From NCBI GenBank assembly GCA_015228995.1, contig JADGCM010000081.1, positions 1 to 7,552 of the forward strand: a DNA stretch of 7,552 nt, given 5' to 3'. The stretch comes from Magnetococcales bacterium (GTDB lineage: Bacteria > Pseudomonadota > Magnetococcia > Magnetococcales > JADGCH01). This document shows, one piece after another, positions 6,480-7,552 of the stretch; position 1 is the stretch's first letter; the number at the start of each line of letters is the position of its first letter. The position numbers were made by a program, and so were the translations under genes. The notes under the pieces are model-generated. The model did not search any database and had not been told where the DNA came from. It worked only from the letters and a program-made list of their open reading frames with translations.

Positions 6480-7360
6480 TGGCTATGGGGGGCAAACCGG
6501 TCTGGCTGAAAGTCCGGCCTCCAGCATCGCCGGAATTTCTGGCCTTGCAACGACGCTTTCGCCAACATCGGCTCCACACCGTTTGTGAGGAAGCGTTGTG
6601 TCCCAATCGGGATCGCTGCTGGAGCGACGGCGAGGCCGCCTTTATGATCCTGGGGACCATCTGTACGCGACGTTGTGCCTTCTGTAACGTCCAGACCGGG
6701 CGCCCGCGACCGCCAGATGACGATGAACCACAACGGCTGGCCGATACGGTACGAGAGTTGGGGCTGCGCCACGTCGTTGTGACATCAGTCGATCGTGACG
6801 ACCTGCCTGATGGGGGAGCGGGACAGTTTGTCGCCTCAATTCAAGCCATTCGTGCCACCACCCCCGGGGTAACCATTGAAGTATTGATCCCTGATTTTCG
6901 CGATAAACCGATGGCACTCGACGCAGTGCTGGCCGCCGCACCGGAGGTGCTCAATCACAACATCGAAACCGTGCCACGCCTGTACCCGACCGTTCGCCCA
7001 GCGGCTAACTACCACTACTCTTTGCGACTGCTGCAACAGGCGGCGGCGCACCCCTCTCCCCGTCCGATCATGGTCAAATCGGGACTGATGGTCGGTCTAG
7101 GGGAAAGCTGGGATGAATTACTAGCCGTTTTGCACGACCTGCACCGAGTGGGGGTGACGCGATTGACCATTGGTCAATACCTACGCCCGTCACCCCAGCA
7201 CCACCCGGTTGACCGCTATTGGCCCCCAGAATGGTTTGACCAACTACACGACCAAGCCATCAAGATGGGATTTCAGCGAGCGGCGATTCACCCGCTGGTC
7301 CGTTCATCACTACAGGCACAGCAGCTATTAGACCCATCTGCTGCGCCGCAGTCAGAATAA
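6479..7360 (+). CDS. lipA: Lipoyl synthase (radical SAM)
   Basis: A 293-residue radical SAM enzyme that inserts two sulfur atoms into an octanoyl group carried on lipoyl domains of pyruvate and 2-oxoglutarate dehydrogenases and the glycine cleavage H protein. It has the two cluster sites expected of LipA: the auxiliary [4Fe-4S] cluster that is sacrificed as sulfur donor, C36-x4-C41-x5-C47 (CEEALCPNRDRC), and the SAM cluster C62-x3-C66-x2-C69 (CTRRCAFC). The auxiliary-cluster serine motif RSS is at 275-277. The segments LNHNIETV, VKSGLMVGLGE and TIGQYLRPS are also typical. Length is close to the usual 290-320 residues. The ATG at 6479 overlaps the upstream TGA by 1 bp, with gagga at 6468-6472 as RBS; ATG 6485 is a possible alternative. 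The octanoyltransferase lipB is not in the window. The 3' end overlaps the convergent kinase-like gene. Confidence 0.96.
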   Translation: MAMGGKPVWLKVRPPASPEFLALQRRFRQHRLHTVCEEALCPNRDRCWSDGEAAFMILGTICTRRCAFCNVQTGRPRPPDDDEPQRLADTVRELGLRHVVVTSVDRDDLPDGGAGQFVASIQAIRATTPGVTIEVLIPDFRDKPMALDAVLAAAPEVLNHNIETVPRLYPTVRPAANYHYSLRLLQQAAAHPSPRPIMVKSGLMVGLGESWDELLAVLHDLHRVGVTRLTIGQYLRPSPQHHPVDRYWPPEWFDQLHDQAIKMGFQRAAIHPLVRSSLQAQQLLDPSAAPQSE

Positions 7361-7552
7361 CCCGTGCCGCCTGCTCTGACGTGAATACGTCGGAGTTGAT
7401 CAGCAGATCGTAATAGGTGCGCTGCGTCGGAAATTTGCGATAGAGCTGGGTCACGAAGGCATTGCGCTCCTCGTTGGTCTTATCCAGCAACTGCCTAGCC
7501 TTCGCAATTTTCATGTTCATCCGTCCCGCCACTCGCTTGCTGCACCCTTCCA
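7260..7552 (-). CDS. Cytidylate kinase-like protein, C-terminal part (5' end outside window)
   Basis: The minus-strand frame is open to the right edge, so only the last 96 complete residues are visible; the GTG at 7532 is not a convincing start. The segment resembles the C-terminal part of the cytidylate-kinase-like P-loop family: a basic helix with KARQLLDKTNEERNAF (an arginine/lysine-rich lid), then TYYDLLINSD, where a short strand ends in N-S/T-D, and the helix SEQAARVILTAAQQMG. The nucleotide-binding P-loop would lie outside the window, so the assignment rests on this C-terminal pattern. The end (about 7260-7325) is a non-conserved tail lying antisense to the last lipA codons. The two genes are convergent, with no terminator-like hairpin between them. 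Nucleoside monophosphate phosphorylation is a family-based guess. Confidence 0.6.
   Translation of the reverse strand, partial: EGCSKRVAGRMNMKIAKARQLLDKTNEERNAFVTQLYRKFPTQRTYYDLLINSDVFTSEQAARVILTAAQQMGLIAAVPVVMNGPAGESPLAEIPS

Noticed and set aside
6323..6772. 149-codon minus-strand frame across the phosphoesterase/lipA junction
   Set aside because: It spans two well-supported plus-strand genes and has no recognisable content.

Overview
The window reads as a piece of a Gram-negative bacterial chromosome with moderately high GC. A gammaproteobacterium, possibly a sulfur-oxidiser-like lineage, fits the style of the genes and the dispersed-looking C-rich palindromic repeat. No taxonomic marker is present, so this is a weak inference.

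Layout: positions 1-1704 hold the 3' part of a large, probably surface-exposed or secreted protein made of tandem bacterial Ig-like domains, two of which carry calcium-loop-like insertions. Positions 1705-1933 are non-coding and contain a compact palindromic element (1780-1880): two near-identical hairpins inside a closing stem. From 1934 to 7360 five genes lie head to tail with almost no space between them: a DltA-like stand-alone amino-acid adenylation enzyme, a RecF/OLD-like AAA ATPase, an HNH endonuclease, a DHH-family phosphoesterase and lipoyl synthase (lipA). The junctions are a 5-bp gap, a 4-bp overlap, a 3-bp gap and a 1-bp overlap. At the right edge, the 3' end of a cytidylate-kinase-like gene on the minus strand runs into lipA and overlaps its end by about 100 bp.

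How the genes may work together: the ATPase and HNH genes share an ATGA stop/start overlap. They have the composition of a two-component anti-phage module of the Septu (PtuA/PtuB) kind and are the most interesting part of the window. Their neighbours look metabolic: adenylation of a small amino acid, hydrolysis of small nucleotides or oligonucleotides, and lipoate synthesis. The simplest reading is a defence pair inserted into a metabolic gene string with transcription kept continuous. A less likely and untested alternative is that the adenylation enzyme and/or the phosphoesterase belong functionally with the pair. No RNA gene, CRISPR array, insertion sequence or convincing promoter or terminator was found.
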